A stretch of DNA of 64,000 bases from Geminicoccaceae bacterium. GTDB lineage: Bacteria; Pseudomonadota; Alphaproteobacteria; Geminicoccales; Geminicoccaceae. Position numbers and translations under genes: made by a program. Location of the stretch: assembly GCA_025999455.1 (NCBI GenBank), contig AP024683.1, forward strand, positions 875,501-939,500, written 5' to 3'. Below, piece by piece: positions 1 to 8,421 of this stretch (position 1 is its first letter; the number at the start of each line of letters is the position of its first letter). Under the pieces are notes generated by a model. The model saw only the letters and a list, made by a program, of their open reading frames with translations. It was not told the DNA's origin and ran no database searches.

Positions 1-594
1 GAAGCGGAGCGGCCGGGGAAAGACGAGATCGTCGGGGGCGCGTTTGCGGTTCTCGGCGTCGAAGTTCCAACGCCCGCCCTCGGGCTCGCCCGCGGGCGTC
101 ATCAAGATCCCGGTGCGGGCCCGCATCCAGCGGTAGAAGTTCTCCATGCGCAGCCGCTTGCCGCGCGCCCAATCGGCGAACGCGCGGCGGCTCAAGAAGA
201 AGCGATCGTCGTCGCGGATCTCGACCGGCAGGCCGAGCTCGGCCGACCAGCGTCCGACCTCCTCGAGCACCCGCCACTCGCCGGGTTCGGTGAGCACGAT
301 CCGCCTCGGGCGGTGGCGGGCCACGGCGCGGCGGATCTCACCCGAGAAGCTCTGGCTGTTCGCCGGATCGTCCAACCTCACGTACTCGACCCGGATGCCC
401 TCGGCGGCGAGCTCGGCCGCGAAATGCCGCATCGCCGAGAGCAGGAAGGCGATCTTCTTCGGATGGTGCGGGACGTAGGTGCACTCGGCGGCGACCTCCG
501 TCATGAGCACCACGTCCGAGGCCGGATCGAGGTCACGAAGTGCCGCGACGCCGCGGCTCAGATGGTCGGCGAAGAGGTAACGGAGCGTCGTCAA
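1..594 (-). CDS. Cryptochrome/photolyase-family protein, FeS-BCP type, C-terminus beyond window
   Basis: The first 198 codons of a protein that runs off the left edge. Visible residues match the N-terminal domain of the family once called deoxyribodipyrimidine-photolyase-related (COG3046), which includes bacterial (6-4) photolyases with an iron-sulfur cluster. Examples are the opening FADHLS, the acidic-aliphatic stretch DVVLMTEVAAE and the later KRLRMENFYRW. Family members bind FAD and repair UV photoproducts using light; the FeS cysteines would lie in the missing C-terminal part. The start is a TTG at 594 that overlaps the TGA of the upstream DUF6134 gene as TTGA, so translation is probably coupled. 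No standard ATG fits the conserved N-terminus better. Family call is confident; the exact lesion repaired cannot be told. Confidence 0.85.
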   Translation of the reverse strand, partial: MTTLRYLFADHLSRGVAALRDLDPASDVVLMTEVAAECTYVPHHPKKIAFLLSAMRHFAAELAAEGIRVEYVRLDDPANSQSFSGEIRRAVARHRPRRIVLTEPGEWRVLEEVGRWSAELGLPVEIRDDDRFFLSRRAFADWARGKRLRMENFYRWMRARTGILMTPAGEPEGGRWNFDAENRKRAPDDLVFPRPLRF

Positions 595-1253
595 CCGAAG
601 CCGGCGAGCGTGAGGGGCGGGTCGGTCACGAGGCGGTAGGTGAGCGCCGACCCGTCGGGCGCGGTCGCGGCGAGTCCGACCCAGCGCCCGTCTCGGTACC
701 AGAGCTCCAGGGCGAGATCGCCTTCGAGACGGAAGCGGCGCGCGGCGAGCTCGCGGCCGGCCACGGACACGAGCTGCTCGCCCTGCGGCACGACCCGGGC
801 GCGCCGCAAACGGCCGAACTGGGTGTCGACCCAATGGCCGCGATCGAGGAAGCCCGGGTACCAATAGGTGGTGGGCCAGGCGTCGGCCGGGGCGCGGTAG
901 GCGCCGTCCGCACCTTCGACGGCGATCCCGTCCGCCGCGCGTTCGGCGCGAACCGTGTATTTGCTGCCGTTGTCGTCGGTGCGGCTCGCGAAGCTCACGA
1001 ACTGCCCGGCGCGCCAGCGCTCCAGGTTCTCGTGGCCGTAGCGGTAGAAGGTGATCGGCCCGAGGCCCACGCGGAGCTCGACGTCGATGGCACAGAGGAC
1101 ATCCTGACCCTCGCGCTGCAATGCGAGCCGGTGGCGGCCGATGTCACGACCGTTGCGCAACACTCGGAACTCGACCGTCGCCAGCGGTGCGGCCTCCGCC
1201 TTCGGAGCCACGAGCCACGCCGAAGCACCCACGAGGAGCGCTCGTCGCTTCAT
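591..1253 (-). CDS. DUF6134 family exported protein
   Basis: A protein of 220 residues with a clear signal peptide: MKRR, then a hydrophobic stretch, and an A-x-A type site before APLATVEF. The mature part is rich in beta-strand and aromatic residues (for example FYRYGHENLERW and TTYWYPGF) and matches the DUF6134 family, which has no known function. It is probably periplasmic. I chose the ATG at 1253 because GGAG lies 9 bases upstream; an ATG at 1262 leaves no room for a ribosome binding site. Its stop overlaps the TTG start of the photolyase gene, so the two likely form an operon. The pairing with a photolyase may hint at a light- or stress-linked role, but that is inference only. Confidence 0.8.
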   Translation of the reverse strand: MKRRALLVGASAWLVAPKAEAAPLATVEFRVLRNGRDIGRHRLALQREGQDVLCAIDVELRVGLGPITFYRYGHENLERWRAGQFVSFASRTDDNGSKYTVRAERAADGIAVEGADGAYRAPADAWPTTYWYPGFLDRGHWVDTQFGRLRRARVVPQGEQLVSVAGRELAARRFRLEGDLALELWYRDGRWVGLAATAPDGSALTYRLVTDPPLTLAGFG

Positions 1254-1306
1254 CGCCGCCATCTCCGTCACCACGTCGAAGCTTACGCCCCGCGCGCCGC
1301 GGCGGA

Positions 1307-2230
1307 TCAGCTCCCGCGCGGCACCGCGAACGGGACCGGAGGGCCGAGCTCGCCGAGCCGCGCCTCGACCGCTGCCCGCTCGGGCTGCCCCTCCCGCGCG
1401 CCGAGCCGCTCGCAGGCCAGGCCGGCCGCCACGCTCGCGCGCGCGAGCGCATCCGGCAGCGCGAGCCCGAGGTCGAGGAACGCCGCGAGCGCGCCCACGA
1501 ACGTGTCCCCGGCACCGGTCGTGTCGACCGGCCGGATCGGAAGGGCCGGGACCCGCCAGCCACCGTCGGGCCCGACCGCCAGCGCGCCCGCCCGGCCGAG
1601 CGTGAGGACACAGGTCCGAGCCGGGCCGGCGAGCGCCGCCGCGGCCGCTTCGGCTTCCCGCGGACCGCCGAGCAGGGTCGCGGCCTCGTGCTCGTTGACG
1701 ACCAGGAGGTCGACCGAGTCGAGCGCACCGGACGGCAGCTCGCTCGCCGGCGCCAGGTTCAAGATCGTCCGTGCGCCGGCCGCATGCGCGCGCCCGAGCG
1801 CGCCGAGCGTGACGGGGAGCGGGATCTCGTTCTGGCAGAGAAGGGTCGTGCCGGGGCCGAGCCCGGCGCCGTCGAGCTGGTCGAGCGAGACGTCGAGATT
1901 GGCGCCGCTCGCGACCAGGATGAGGTTCTCGCCGCTGCGTTCGACCGCGATGACCGCCGTGCCCGAGGGCCGGGGCGAGGGCGCGAGCCCGTCGACGTCG
2001 ACGCCGGCGGCCGCGAGCCCCTCGCGCAGCACCGGCCCCCAAGGATCCGGTCCGATCCGACCGAGAAAGCGGACCCGCGCACCGAGCTTGGCGGCCGCTG
2101 CCGCCTGGTTGGCACCCTTGCCACCGTGGGCGAGGCGCCAGCCCGGACAGAGCACGGTCTCACCGGGCCGAGGTAGACCCTCGACTTCGAGCACGAGGTC
2201 GGCGTTGATCGAGCCGAGGACCACGAGCAC
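1307..2230 (-). CDS. rbsK: Ribokinase (PfkB family sugar kinase)
   Basis: A 307-residue PfkB-family kinase that phosphorylates ribose at O5 using ATP. Signature features are the N-terminal GSINAD, the GGKGANQA glycine-rich sugar-binding loop near residue 40, and the C-terminal DTTGAGDTF motif near residue 250 that carries the anion hole and catalytic aspartate. Length is normal for RbsK. The start is GTG at 2230 with a GGGAG element upstream. No ribose transporter lies beside it. A RbsD/FucU-type mutarotase gene is found about 6 kb away on the other strand. PfkB enzymes vary in substrate, so another sugar or nucleoside is possible. Confidence 0.88.
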   Translation of the reverse strand: MLVVLGSINADLVLEVEGLPRPGETVLCPGWRLAHGGKGANQAAAAAKLGARVRFLGRIGPDPWGPVLREGLAAAGVDVDGLAPSPRPSGTAVIAVERSGENLILVASGANLDVSLDQLDGAGLGPGTTLLCQNEIPLPVTLGALGRAHAAGARTILNLAPASELPSGALDSVDLLVVNEHEAATLLGGPREAEAAAAALAGPARTCVLTLGRAGALAVGPDGGWRVPALPIRPVDTTGAGDTFVGALAAFLDLGLALPDALARASVAAGLACERLGAREGQPERAAVEARLGELGPPVPFAVPRGS

Positions 2231-2274
2231 GCCGAATCTCCCGCCCGGCGCGGTCGCGGAAGCTCCGCCCTGCG

Positions 2275-2307
2275 CGGGCCCACCCCGCCGAGCGACGGGG
2301 CGGCCCG
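2275..2307 (-). terminator. GC-rich hairpin after rpsI, candidate terminator
   Basis: An imperfect stem of about 12 pairs (CGGGC...CCCG against CGGG...GCCCG) around an 8-base loop lies 17 bases past the rpsI stop codon. There is no clear U-tract, so it may only attenuate readthrough into rbsK. Confidence 0.35.
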
Positions 2308-2323
2308 GCGCGCGGCCGATCGC

Positions 2324-2809
2324 TCAGCGCTTGGAGAACTGGAAGCTGCGCCGAGCCTTCCGTTTGCCGTATTTCTTGCGCTCGACCACGCGATCGTCGC
2401 GGGTCAAGAAGCCGTTCGACTTGAGGATCGGCCTGAGCGTCGGATCGAAGTTGACGAGCGCCCGGCTGATCCCGTGCCGCACCGCACCGGCTTGGCCCGA
2501 AAGCCCGCCGCCCTTGACCGTGCAGAAGATGTCGTACTGGGCGCGGCGGTCGAGCACGTCGAACGCCTGGTTGATGATCATCTGCAAGGTCGGCCGCGCG
2601 AAATAGGCCGACATTTCGCGCCCGTTGACGAGGAACCGTCCGGTGCCGGGCTTGAGCCAGACGCGCGCCACGGCACTCTTGCGGCGGCCCGTGGCGTAGG
2701 CGCGGCCCAGCGCGTCGAGCTTCGGTTCCTTCCGCTCGAGCTCGACCGGCTCCGCGGCGGCCGGCCGCAACCGCGCCAGATCGGCGAAGGAGCGGGCGGT
2801 CTCAGCCAT
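2324..2809 (-). CDS. rpsI: 30S ribosomal protein S9
   Basis: Ribosomal protein S9 of the small subunit, 161 residues. The conserved core starts near residue 37 with [14 protein letters not shown] and includes [16 protein letters not shown] and the basic C-terminal tail [17 protein letters not shown], whose last residues contact P-site tRNA in known ribosomes. The N-terminal extension of about 35 residues before the core is common in alphaproteobacterial S9. It overlaps the upstream rplM gene by 8 bases, the standard L13-S9 operon. Confidence 0.97.
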   Translation of the reverse strand: MAETARSFADLARLRPAAAEPVELERKEPKLDALGRAYATGRRKSAVARVWLKPGTGRFLVNGREMSAYFARPTLQMIINQAFDVLDRRAQYDIFCTVKGGGLSGQAGAVRHGISRALVNFDPTLRPILKSNGFLTRDDRVVERKKYGKRKARRSFQFSKR

Positions 2810-3278
2810 GCGCGGCCTCCTTGACGCTGTTCTTGCGGTTCAACGCCGCGACGTCGAGCGGCACCGGCTGCTGCGCCTGGTGCGGATGGTTCGGTCCCTT
2901 GTAGACGTGCAGCTTGCGCATCACGGCCTTCTGCAGCGGCCCGCGGCTCATCATCCGGCTCACCGCCATCTCGATGACGCGCTCCGGGAAGCGCCCGTCG
3001 AGGATCTTGGCGGCGGTCGTCTCCTTGATGCCGCCGGGATAACCCGTGTGCCGATAGTAGACCTTCTTCTGCCGCTTCTGGCCGGTCAGCGCGACCTTCT
3101 CGGCGTTGATCACGACGACGTGGTCGCCGCAGTCGAGATGCGGCGTCCACATCGGCTTGTGCTTGCCGCGCAGCCGGGTCGCGATCAGCGAGGCGAGCCG
3201 GCCGAGGACCAGCCCGTCGGCGTCGATCAGCCACCAGCCGCGCTGGATCTCCGAAGGCCGTGCCGAATACGTGGCCAT
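2802..3278 (-). CDS. rplM: 50S ribosomal protein L13
   Basis: Ribosomal protein L13, 158 residues, an early-assembly large-subunit protein. Conserved pieces include [40 protein letters not shown] and the HTGYPGG motif. I chose the ATG at 3278 because the protein there starts exactly where the family starts (MATYSARP). A longer reading frame upstream would run through the promoter described at 3373-3401. It is followed by rpsI with an 8-base overlap. A strong sigma-70-like promoter lies about 95 bases upstream, so the rplM-rpsI pair appears to have its own start of transcription. Confidence 0.97.
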   Translation of the reverse strand: MATYSARPSEIQRGWWLIDADGLVLGRLASLIATRLRGKHKPMWTPHLDCGDHVVVINAEKVALTGQKRQKKVYYRHTGYPGGIKETTAAKILDGRFPERVIEMAVSRMMSRGPLQKAVMRKLHVYKGPNHPHQAQQPVPLDVAALNRKNSVKEAAHG

Positions 3279-3372
3279 CGCTCTCGAACCCCGAATCGAG
3301 GCCGCCGCGGTCCGACCGGTCGGCGGCACGAATCCACCCCCGCGGAGCCCGAGCCGGCCCGCGCGGGCCGAG

Positions 3373-3401
3373 TGCTTAGGAGCCTCCCCGGCTTCTGTCA
3401 A
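3373..3401 (-). promoter_or_regulatory. Sigma-70-type promoter for rplM-rpsI
   Basis: On the minus strand a perfect TTGACA (3401-3396) is followed by a 17-base spacer and TAAGCA (3378-3373). This lies about 95 bases upstream of the L13 start and between the thioesterase stop and rplM. It is one of the best promoter matches in the window. Confidence 0.7.
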
Positions 3402-3427
3402 CCAGGCCCGCGCCGCCGCCCGACCGC

Positions 3428-3880
3428 TCAGCGCCCGCGGCCGCCGGGCGGCTCGCCGCGGCTTTCCGGGATCGCGTAGGTGCCGACCGCGTGCGCCACG
3501 GGCTCGCTCCGGCCCAGGCTGCGGATCACGACCTCGCCGATCGCGAGGCGCGTCCCGAGCCGGAGGATTCGCCCCTCGCCCTCGAGATCGCCCGGCCGCG
3601 GCTTGCTCAAGAAGTGCATGGTGAGGTCGGTCGTGACCGCGAGCTCGACCCGGCCGACGAGCGAGAGTACGACGCCGTAGAGCGTGATGTCGGCGAGCGC
3701 GAAGAGCGCCGGTCCGCACACCGTGCCGCCGGGGCGCAGGAGCAGGTCGCGGAACGGCAGTTCGACCTCGACCCGTCCCGGCTCGAAGCGCCGGACCCGG
3801 AAACCGAGCATGCCGACATAAGGCACGCCCTCGGTCGCGAGCGCTTCGAACTCCGCGGCCGTCATCGTCCCGCGCGTCAT
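3428..3880 (-). CDS. PaaI-type hotdog-fold thioesterase
   Basis: A 150-residue single-domain hotdog protein of the PaaI/YigI acyl-CoA thioesterase type. These enzymes hydrolyse acyl- or aryl-CoA in the cytoplasm. The segment with [20 protein letters not shown] fits the hotdog central helix, where the catalytic or substrate-binding residues sit, and the following strands ([19 protein letters not shown]) fit the fold. The start ATG at 3880 follows a purine-rich GAGGA stretch. It lies just upstream of rplM but is separated from it by a promoter, so it is probably its own unit. The natural acyl group is not identifiable. Confidence 0.8.
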   Translation of the reverse strand: MTRGTMTAAEFEALATEGVPYVGMLGFRVRRFEPGRVEVELPFRDLLLRPGGTVCGPALFALADITLYGVVLSLVGRVELAVTTDLTMHFLSKPRPGDLEGEGRILRLGTRLAIGEVVIRSLGRSEPVAHAVGTYAIPESRGEPPGGRGR

Positions 3881-3910
3881 GCGGTCCTCCTCGCCTGGGG
3901 CGCCGCGGCC

Positions 3911-3960
3911 AAGGTGAAGGTCGGCTCACCTTCGTTCGTCAACGGAACGTTAAGCCGACC
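3911..3960. promoter_or_regulatory. Overlapping inverted repeats in thioesterase-parA spacer
   Basis: Two perfect inverted repeats overlap in the spacer between divergent genes. AAGGTGA (3911-3917) pairs with TCACCTT (3926-3932), and GGTCGGCT (3919-3926) pairs with AGCCGACC (3953-3960). They could be an operator or alternative RNA hairpins; no binding protein can be named. Confidence 0.35.
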
Positions 3961-4029
3961 CGTGCACACTCGCGGCATCGACCACCCCGGGCGCGGCGGC
4001 GACCGCCGCCCGCCCTCGGAGCGGTAGCC

Positions 4030-4761
4030 ATGCAAATCGTCGCGATCTGCTCGCAGAAGGGCGGCTCGGGCAAGACGACGCTCTCGGGGCATCTCGCGGT
4101 CCAGGCGCATCTCGCCGGCGACGGCCCGGTCGCCGTCGTCGACTGCGACCCGCAAGGATCGCTCGCCGCTTGGTGGAACGCCCGCCAAATCCCCGGCCCG
4201 GACTTCGCCCGCACCACGCTCGGCTCGCTCGAAGACGACCTCGGCCGGCTGCGCGCGCGCGGCTTCCGCTACCTCTTCGTCGACACCCCGCCGGCGGCGA
4301 GCGCCGCGATCGCCCGGGTCATGCATTTCGCCGATCTGATCCTCGTGCCGACCCGGCCGAGCCCGCACGATCTGCGAGCGGTGCGCGCCACGCTCGACCT
4401 CGCCGAGCGGGCCGGGCGGTCGCTCGTCTTCGTCGTCAACGGCGCCAACGCACGCTCGCGCCTCACGACCGACGCCGCCGTGGCCCTTTCCCAGTACGGC
4501 ACGGTCGCGCCGGTCCTCGTCACCCACAAGATCGTCATGGCGAGCTCGATGATCGACGGGCGGACGGTGATGGAGACCCACCCGGACAGCCCGTCGGCGC
4601 AGGAGATCGTGACCTTGTGGAGCTACGTGCGCGACCGGCTCGTCAAGATCGCCAACCGCGAAGCCTTCCTGCGCCGCCGCGTCGTGCCCGCGGGCTTCGG
4701 CCGGCGGCAGATCACGGGCGAGGAGGTGCCGGAGGTGGGCACGCTCGGGGAGGTGGCATGA
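4030..4761 (+). CDS. ParA/MinD-family ATPase
   Basis: A 243-residue deviant Walker-A ATPase of the ParA/SIMIBI class. It has KGGSGKTT at residues 10-17 with the signature lysine, VDCDPQGS at the Walker A' position near residue 37, and VDTPP near residue 83. These proteins dimerise on ATP, bind DNA or membrane, and position plasmids, chromosomes or protein complexes. This one is compact and overlaps the next gene (ATGA), which encodes a ribbon-helix-helix protein. That pair resembles plasmid-type partition cassettes (ParA plus RHH adaptor) rather than the chromosomal parAB next to the origin. No gid or parB genes are nearby. The cargo is unknown. Confidence 0.85.
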   Translation: MQIVAICSQKGGSGKTTLSGHLAVQAHLAGDGPVAVVDCDPQGSLAAWWNARQIPGPDFARTTLGSLEDDLGRLRARGFRYLFVDTPPAASAAIARVMHFADLILVPTRPSPHDLRAVRATLDLAERAGRSLVFVVNGANARSRLTTDAAVALSQYGTVAPVLVTHKIVMASSMIDGRTVMETHPDSPSAQEIVTLWSYVRDRLVKIANREAFLRRRVVPAGFGRRQITGEEVPEVGTLGEVA

Positions 4762-5129
4762 GGACCGCCCGGCTCACGGCCGACCTCTTGGCCCGCAAAG
4801 GCGAGGCGCGGGCGCTCGCCGACACCTACGGCACGCCGCTCCTCGACCCGATCCTCCGGCCCGTTCCGGCCCCGCGCCCGGCCCGGCCCGCGCCTGCCGC
4901 CTCGTTCCGCGCGAGCTGCAGCCTTCCCCCCGAGGAGCACCGGCGGCTGCGCATCCTCGCGGCCCGACTGGAGCGCTCGGTGAGCGAGCTCGTCCGCGAG
5001 GCCGTGCGGGCCTTCCTCGACGAGCACCGCGACGATTGCGCCTGCGTCGCCGCGCTGGCCCGGAACGAACCGGCCACCTGCTGCCGGGGCGACGGCTCCG
5101 GCCGGGCGTGCGCCTCCGAGCGAGGCTAG
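4758..5129 (+). CDS. Ribbon-helix-helix partner of the ParA-like ATPase
   Basis: A 123-residue protein. A Pro/Ala-rich stretch around residues 30-50 is followed by an RHH-like segment (residues about 50-95). There a short strand, SFRASCSLP, precedes two helices ending in SVSELVREAVRAFLDEH, the typical dimeric RHH DNA-binding pattern. The C-terminus has four cysteines (DDCACVAAL, ATCCRG), which may be a metal site or a disordered tail. Its ATG overlaps the TGA of the ParA-like gene, so the two are made together. It may act as a centromere-binding adaptor or repressor; this is inferred from context and fold only. Confidence 0.72.
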   Translation: MRTARLTADLLARKGEARALADTYGTPLLDPILRPVPAPRPARPAPAASFRASCSLPPEEHRRLRILAARLERSVSELVREAVRAFLDEHRDDCACVAALARNEPATCCRGDGSGRACASERG

Positions 5130-5196
5130 GGGCGGGCTGGCCCCTTCCGAACCGGCCGCGCTATACCGACCGCGGAACCGTGGGGAGGGAAGGGGC

Positions 5197-5988
5197 ATGA
5201 GCCAGGCGAGCGAGGAGCCGATTCTCCTGCGCGAGGAGCGGGACGGGATCGTCCGCCTCACGCTCAACCGGCCGCGGGCCCGCAACGCCCTGTCGCTCGC
5301 GATGATGGAGGCGTTGCTCGGCGCGCTCGAGACGATCCGCGCCGATCCCGCGGCACGGGTCGTGATCCTCGCCGGCGCCGGGCCCGGCTTCTGCGCCGGT
5401 CACGACCTCAAGGAGCTTCGCGCCCGCCCCGAGCGCCCCTTCTACGAGCGGACCTTCGCGACCTGCGCCCGGCTCATGCAGACGATCCTGGCGTTGCCGC
5501 AGCCGGTGATCGCGCGGGTCCACGGGGTCGCGACCGCCGCGGGGTGCCAGCTCGTCGCGACCTGCGATCTGGCGGTCGCCGCCGAAACCGCGCGGTTCGC
5601 CACCCCCGGCGTCAACATCGGCCTCTTCTGCTCCACACCCATGGTCGCCCTCGCCCGCAACGTCGGCCGCAAGGCGGCCATGGAGATGCTGCTCCTGGGC
5701 GAGCTCGTCGACGCCCCTACGGCCAAGAGCCTCGGGCTCGTCAACCGGGTCGTGCCCGACGATCGGCTCGATGCCGAGGTCGACGCGATGGCCCGGACGA
5801 TCGCTTCCAAGTCGCCCTTGACGCTCAAGATCGGCAAGGAGGCGTTCTACCGCCAGCTGGAGCTGCCGGTCGCCGAGGCCTACGCCTACACCGCGCGGGT
5901 GATGACCGAGAACATGCTCGCCCGCGACGCCGCCGAGGGGATCGACGCGTTTCTCGAGAAACGGACGCCGGTCTGGTGCGGCGCCTGA
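5197..5988 (+). CDS. Enoyl-CoA hydratase/isomerase family protein
   Basis: A 263-residue crotonase-fold protein. The CoA-binding and oxyanion-hole elements are visible: AGAGPGFCAGHDLKEL near residues 62-77 and HGVATAAGCQLVATCDLAVA near residues 109-128. Family members hydrate enoyl-CoA or catalyse related isomerisation, decarboxylation or hydrolysis. At the second position where ECH has catalytic glutamate, this protein reads PGVNIGLFCSTP, without the usual GTxPGxG-E pattern. It resembles the enoyl-CoA hydratase domain-containing 3 (ECHDC3-like) group, so classical hydratase activity is not assured. The start ATG at 5197 has a strong GGGAGGGA ribosome binding site. Confidence 0.82.
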   Translation: MSQASEEPILLREERDGIVRLTLNRPRARNALSLAMMEALLGALETIRADPAARVVILAGAGPGFCAGHDLKELRARPERPFYERTFATCARLMQTILALPQPVIARVHGVATAAGCQLVATCDLAVAAETARFATPGVNIGLFCSTPMVALARNVGRKAAMEMLLLGELVDAPTAKSLGLVNRVVPDDRLDAEVDAMARTIASKSPLTLKIGKEAFYRQLELPVAEAYAYTARVMTENMLARDAAEGIDAFLEKRTPVWCGA

Positions 5989-6086
5989 GCGCCCTCTCCT
6001 CTCGGAGTTGACCGAGGCCTCGAGCGAGCTTCTCTTCACGGTCGAGGCCCCTTCGAGGGGTCGGCCCGTGCGAGGCGTGAGGTGAC

Positions 6087-7454
6087 ATGAAAGGCCTCGA
6101 GGAGGCCGCGGCCCGGTTCACGGCGGCGACGCGGGCCGAGAGTTCGCCCGCCGAGGAGCCTCCACCGCGGCTCGGCGCGCGGATCGTCCGGATGCTCGGC
6201 CGGCTCGGCCCCACCCTCGACGCGCTGCGCAATCTCCTGGTCAGTGCCGCGATCGTCGCGATCCTGCTGCTGATCGGCTGGTCGATCCTCGCCGAGACGC
6301 GCCGCGAGGCGATCGTCGTCGAGCGGATCGCCGTCCCGCGCCGGCTCGTCGAAGCGGGCCTCGACGGCGAGGTGCTGGCGAGCCGGCTCGTCGACGCCAT
6401 CGCGAAGGTGAGCGAAGCGGCCTTCTGGCGCGGCGAGCGCGCGAGCGTCGCGATGGGCTGGAAGACCGGCGACGTCCAGGTGCCGCTTTTGGGCCTGTCG
6501 ATGGCGGCACTCGTGCGGCTGATCGAGGACCTCGCCGACCGGCCGGATCGGCGGGTGAGCGGCGAGCTCGTTCAAATCGACGGGGCCGAGACGCTGCGGC
6601 TGCGGATCCATCCGCCGCGCGGTGGCCAGGAGCCCATCACCTTGCCGATCGGTGCGAGCGTCGCCGATCGGACGGCGGTCGACGCGGCGCTCGAGCGGGC
6701 GGCCGAGCGGCTCCTCGAAAAGCTCGATCCGATCGCCCTGGCCGCCCACCTGCTCGTCACCGGCCTCGAGCGCCTCCCCGAGGAGGCCGATCCGGCCGAA
6801 GTGCTCGAGGGCCTCGAAGCGGTGTCGGCCGCGGTCGACGCCTGCTCGATCGATCCGAACTGCCGCGCCCGCGACGGGGCGCGGGCGCAGATCCTGTGGG
6901 CCACGGCTGCGTGGCGTGCGGCGCTGCGGCTGGGCGAACGGGAGCGCGACCGGCGCGACGCCCTGCTCGAGGAAGCACTCGACCGGCTCGCTTCGGCCGA
7001 GGAGCCCGAAGGCCCCTCGCTCGAAGCGCTGCTCCGACGGGCCGACCTGCTCGCCGCCCTGGGCCGCGGCGCGCAGGCCCGCGAGGCCTTCGCCGAGGCG
7101 GCGTGGCGCTTTCCCCGCTCGGTTAGGCCGCTGCGCGATGGGGCGAAGGCGCTCGCCCGGGAGGGTGAGGTGGCGGAGGCCGTGGCGAGGCTCGAGCGGG
7201 CCGTCGAGCTCGACCCCGAGGATCCTTGGCTCCGCTTCGAGCTCGGCATGGCGCTTCGCCTCGCCGGGCGCGAGGCCGAGGCGATCGCGGCCTTCCGCGC
7301 CGCCACGCGGCGCGACGGGAGACTGCACTGCGCCTACGAAGAGTGGGGGCGAGCCCTCGAGGCCACGGGCCGGATCGAGGCCGCGGCGCGCCGGCTCCAG
7401 CAGGCGGCGCAGCTCAGGGGCACGCGGCCGCACTGCCGGTGGCCGGACGCTTGA
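6087..7454 (+). CDS. Membrane-anchored TPR protein
   Basis: A 455-residue protein of unknown role. One transmembrane helix lies at about residues 49-67 (AAIVAILLLIGW). A charged, Arg/Glu-rich region follows, and the C-terminal third (about residues 300-450) consists of tetratricopeptide-type helices such as AREAFAEAAWRFP and AVARLERAVELDPEDPWLRFELGMALR, the canonical TPR pattern. The middle part carries a pair of cysteines (ACSIDPNCRARDG). It probably scaffolds protein partners at the inner membrane. The start ATG at 6087 follows GAGGTGAC. It is separated by 98 bases from the enoyl-CoA hydratase gene and by 52 bases from the CoA-binding protein gene; no functional link is evident. Confidence 0.8.
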   Translation: MKGLEEAAARFTAATRAESSPAEEPPPRLGARIVRMLGRLGPTLDALRNLLVSAAIVAILLLIGWSILAETRREAIVVERIAVPRRLVEAGLDGEVLASRLVDAIAKVSEAAFWRGERASVAMGWKTGDVQVPLLGLSMAALVRLIEDLADRPDRRVSGELVQIDGAETLRLRIHPPRGGQEPITLPIGASVADRTAVDAALERAAERLLEKLDPIALAAHLLVTGLERLPEEADPAEVLEGLEAVSAAVDACSIDPNCRARDGARAQILWATAAWRAALRLGERERDRRDALLEEALDRLASAEEPEGPSLEALLRRADLLAALGRGAQAREAFAEAAWRFPRSVRPLRDGAKALAREGEVAEAVARLERAVELDPEDPWLRFELGMALRLAGREAEAIAAFRAATRRDGRLHCAYEEWGRALEATGRIEAAARRLQQAAQLRGTRPHCRWPDA

Positions 7455-7506
7455 TCGCGGCACGCGCGCGCCCTATCGGCCGAGACGACCACACGCGGAG
7501 CCATCG

Positions 7507-8025
7507 ATGGCCGACGCCCCGCTCGTCTACGACGACGCCTACATCCGCAAGATCCTGTTGGACGTGAAGACCATCGCGATGGTCGGCGCGTCGACCAACG
7601 AGATGCGCCCCTCCTACTTCGCGATGCTCTATCTGCAGGGGAAGGGTTACCGCGTGATCCCGGTCAACCCGCGCTACGCCGGGCAGAAGCTCTTGGGCGA
7701 GACCGTCTACCCGGATCTCGCGAGCATCCCCCTCGTGCCCGACATGGTGCAGATCTTCCGCCGCTCGGAGGAGGTGCCGGCGATCGTCGAGGCGGCGCTC
7801 GACAAGGGTATCCGGGTGATCTGGATGCAGCTCGGCGTGCGCCACGACGAGGCGGCGCGCCGCGCCGAGGCGGCCGGTTGCCGGGTCGTCATGGATCGCT
7901 GTCCGAAGATCGAATACGGGCGGCTGTTCGGGGAGATCGGCTGGCTCGGCGTCAATCGCGGGACCTTGAGCGCGAAGCGCGGCCAGGCCGTGCAGCTCAC
8001 CCGCCGGCGCGAGGTGATCCGCTGA
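7507..8025 (+). CDS. CoA-binding domain protein (YccU-like)
   Basis: A 172-residue single Rossmann-like CoA-binding domain (CoA_binding_2 family). The glycine-rich nucleotide loop MVGASTNEMRPSYF is at residues 23-36. The family motif VIPVNPRYAGQKLLGE is near residues 50-65, and VMDRCPKIEY sits near the C-terminus. These small proteins resemble the CoA-binding part of succinyl-CoA synthetases and acyl-CoA synthetases, but a standalone function is not established. The start ATG at 7507 has GGAG 8 bases upstream. Its 3' end overlaps the convergent small gene at 7997-8326 by 29 bases. Confidence 0.85.
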   Translation: MADAPLVYDDAYIRKILLDVKTIAMVGASTNEMRPSYFAMLYLQGKGYRVIPVNPRYAGQKLLGETVYPDLASIPLVPDMVQIFRRSEEVPAIVEAALDKGIRVIWMQLGVRHDEAARRAEAAGCRVVMDRCPKIEYGRLFGEIGWLGVNRGTLSAKRGQAVQLTRRREVIR

Positions 8026-8326
8026 GCGGGGCCGCGGGATCGCTCGCGGGCGGATCGGTCGCGGCCACGGGCTCGCCGAGCCGCGCCTCGAGCCGGGCGA
8101 GCCGGGCCTCGATCGCTTCGGCCCAGCTCGTGGCCGGCCCGCCACCGTTCGGCGCGTCGCGCGCCGTGCCTTCCTCGAGCAGCCGACAGAGCCATTGCCC
8201 GAGGGTGAGCCCGCGGGCCCGCGCCGCTTCGCCGGCCGCTTTCTGCAGCCGAGGCGGCACGCCCCGCACCGTCCAGCGTGCCGAACGCGCCGGCTTTTCG
8301 CCCCGCTTCGCCTTCTTCTTCGCCAT
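7997..8326 (-). CDS. Small ribbon-helix-helix-like protein
   Basis: A 109-residue protein with a lysine-rich start (MAKKKAKRGEKP). The short segment RWTVRGVPPRLQKAAGEAARARG is followed by LTLGQWLCRLLEEG, a pattern typical of RHH/Arc-like DNA-binding proteins. The C-terminal half has a possible coiled-coil piece (AIEARLARLEARLGEP) and a Pro/Ala tail. It may be a DNA-binding regulator. Its stop lies inside the convergent CoA-binding gene (29-base overlap), which is unusual but possible. No neighbour points to a target. I am fairly, not fully, sure that it is a gene. Confidence 0.6.
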   Translation of the reverse strand: MAKKKAKRGEKPARSARWTVRGVPPRLQKAAGEAARARGLTLGQWLCRLLEEGTARDAPNGGGPATSWAEAIEARLARLEARLGEPVAATDPPASDPAAPLSGSPRAGG

Positions 8327-8421
8327 GACTCGCCCGCCGCGTCCGTCGCGGCTGCCGGGCCGGGATCATCCGGCGGCCCCACGGGGCCCGTCAAGCACGC
8401 CCCCTTCGCAGGAGATCTCTC

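Noticed and set aside
540-2606. Long plus-strand reading frame of nearly 700 codons
   Set aside because: It lies antisense to the DUF6134, ribokinase and rpsI genes, is low-complexity Arg/Pro/Ala, and is the usual mirror frame of GC-rich genes.
4030-5129. Chromosomal parAB near the origin
   Set aside because: There is no ParB, gidB, parS-like palindrome or origin gene nearby; the partner is an RHH protein.
8327-8421. Riboswitch upstream of the FucU-like gene
   Set aside because: I found no recognisable conserved riboswitch core, only GC-rich sequence and a normal ribosome binding site.
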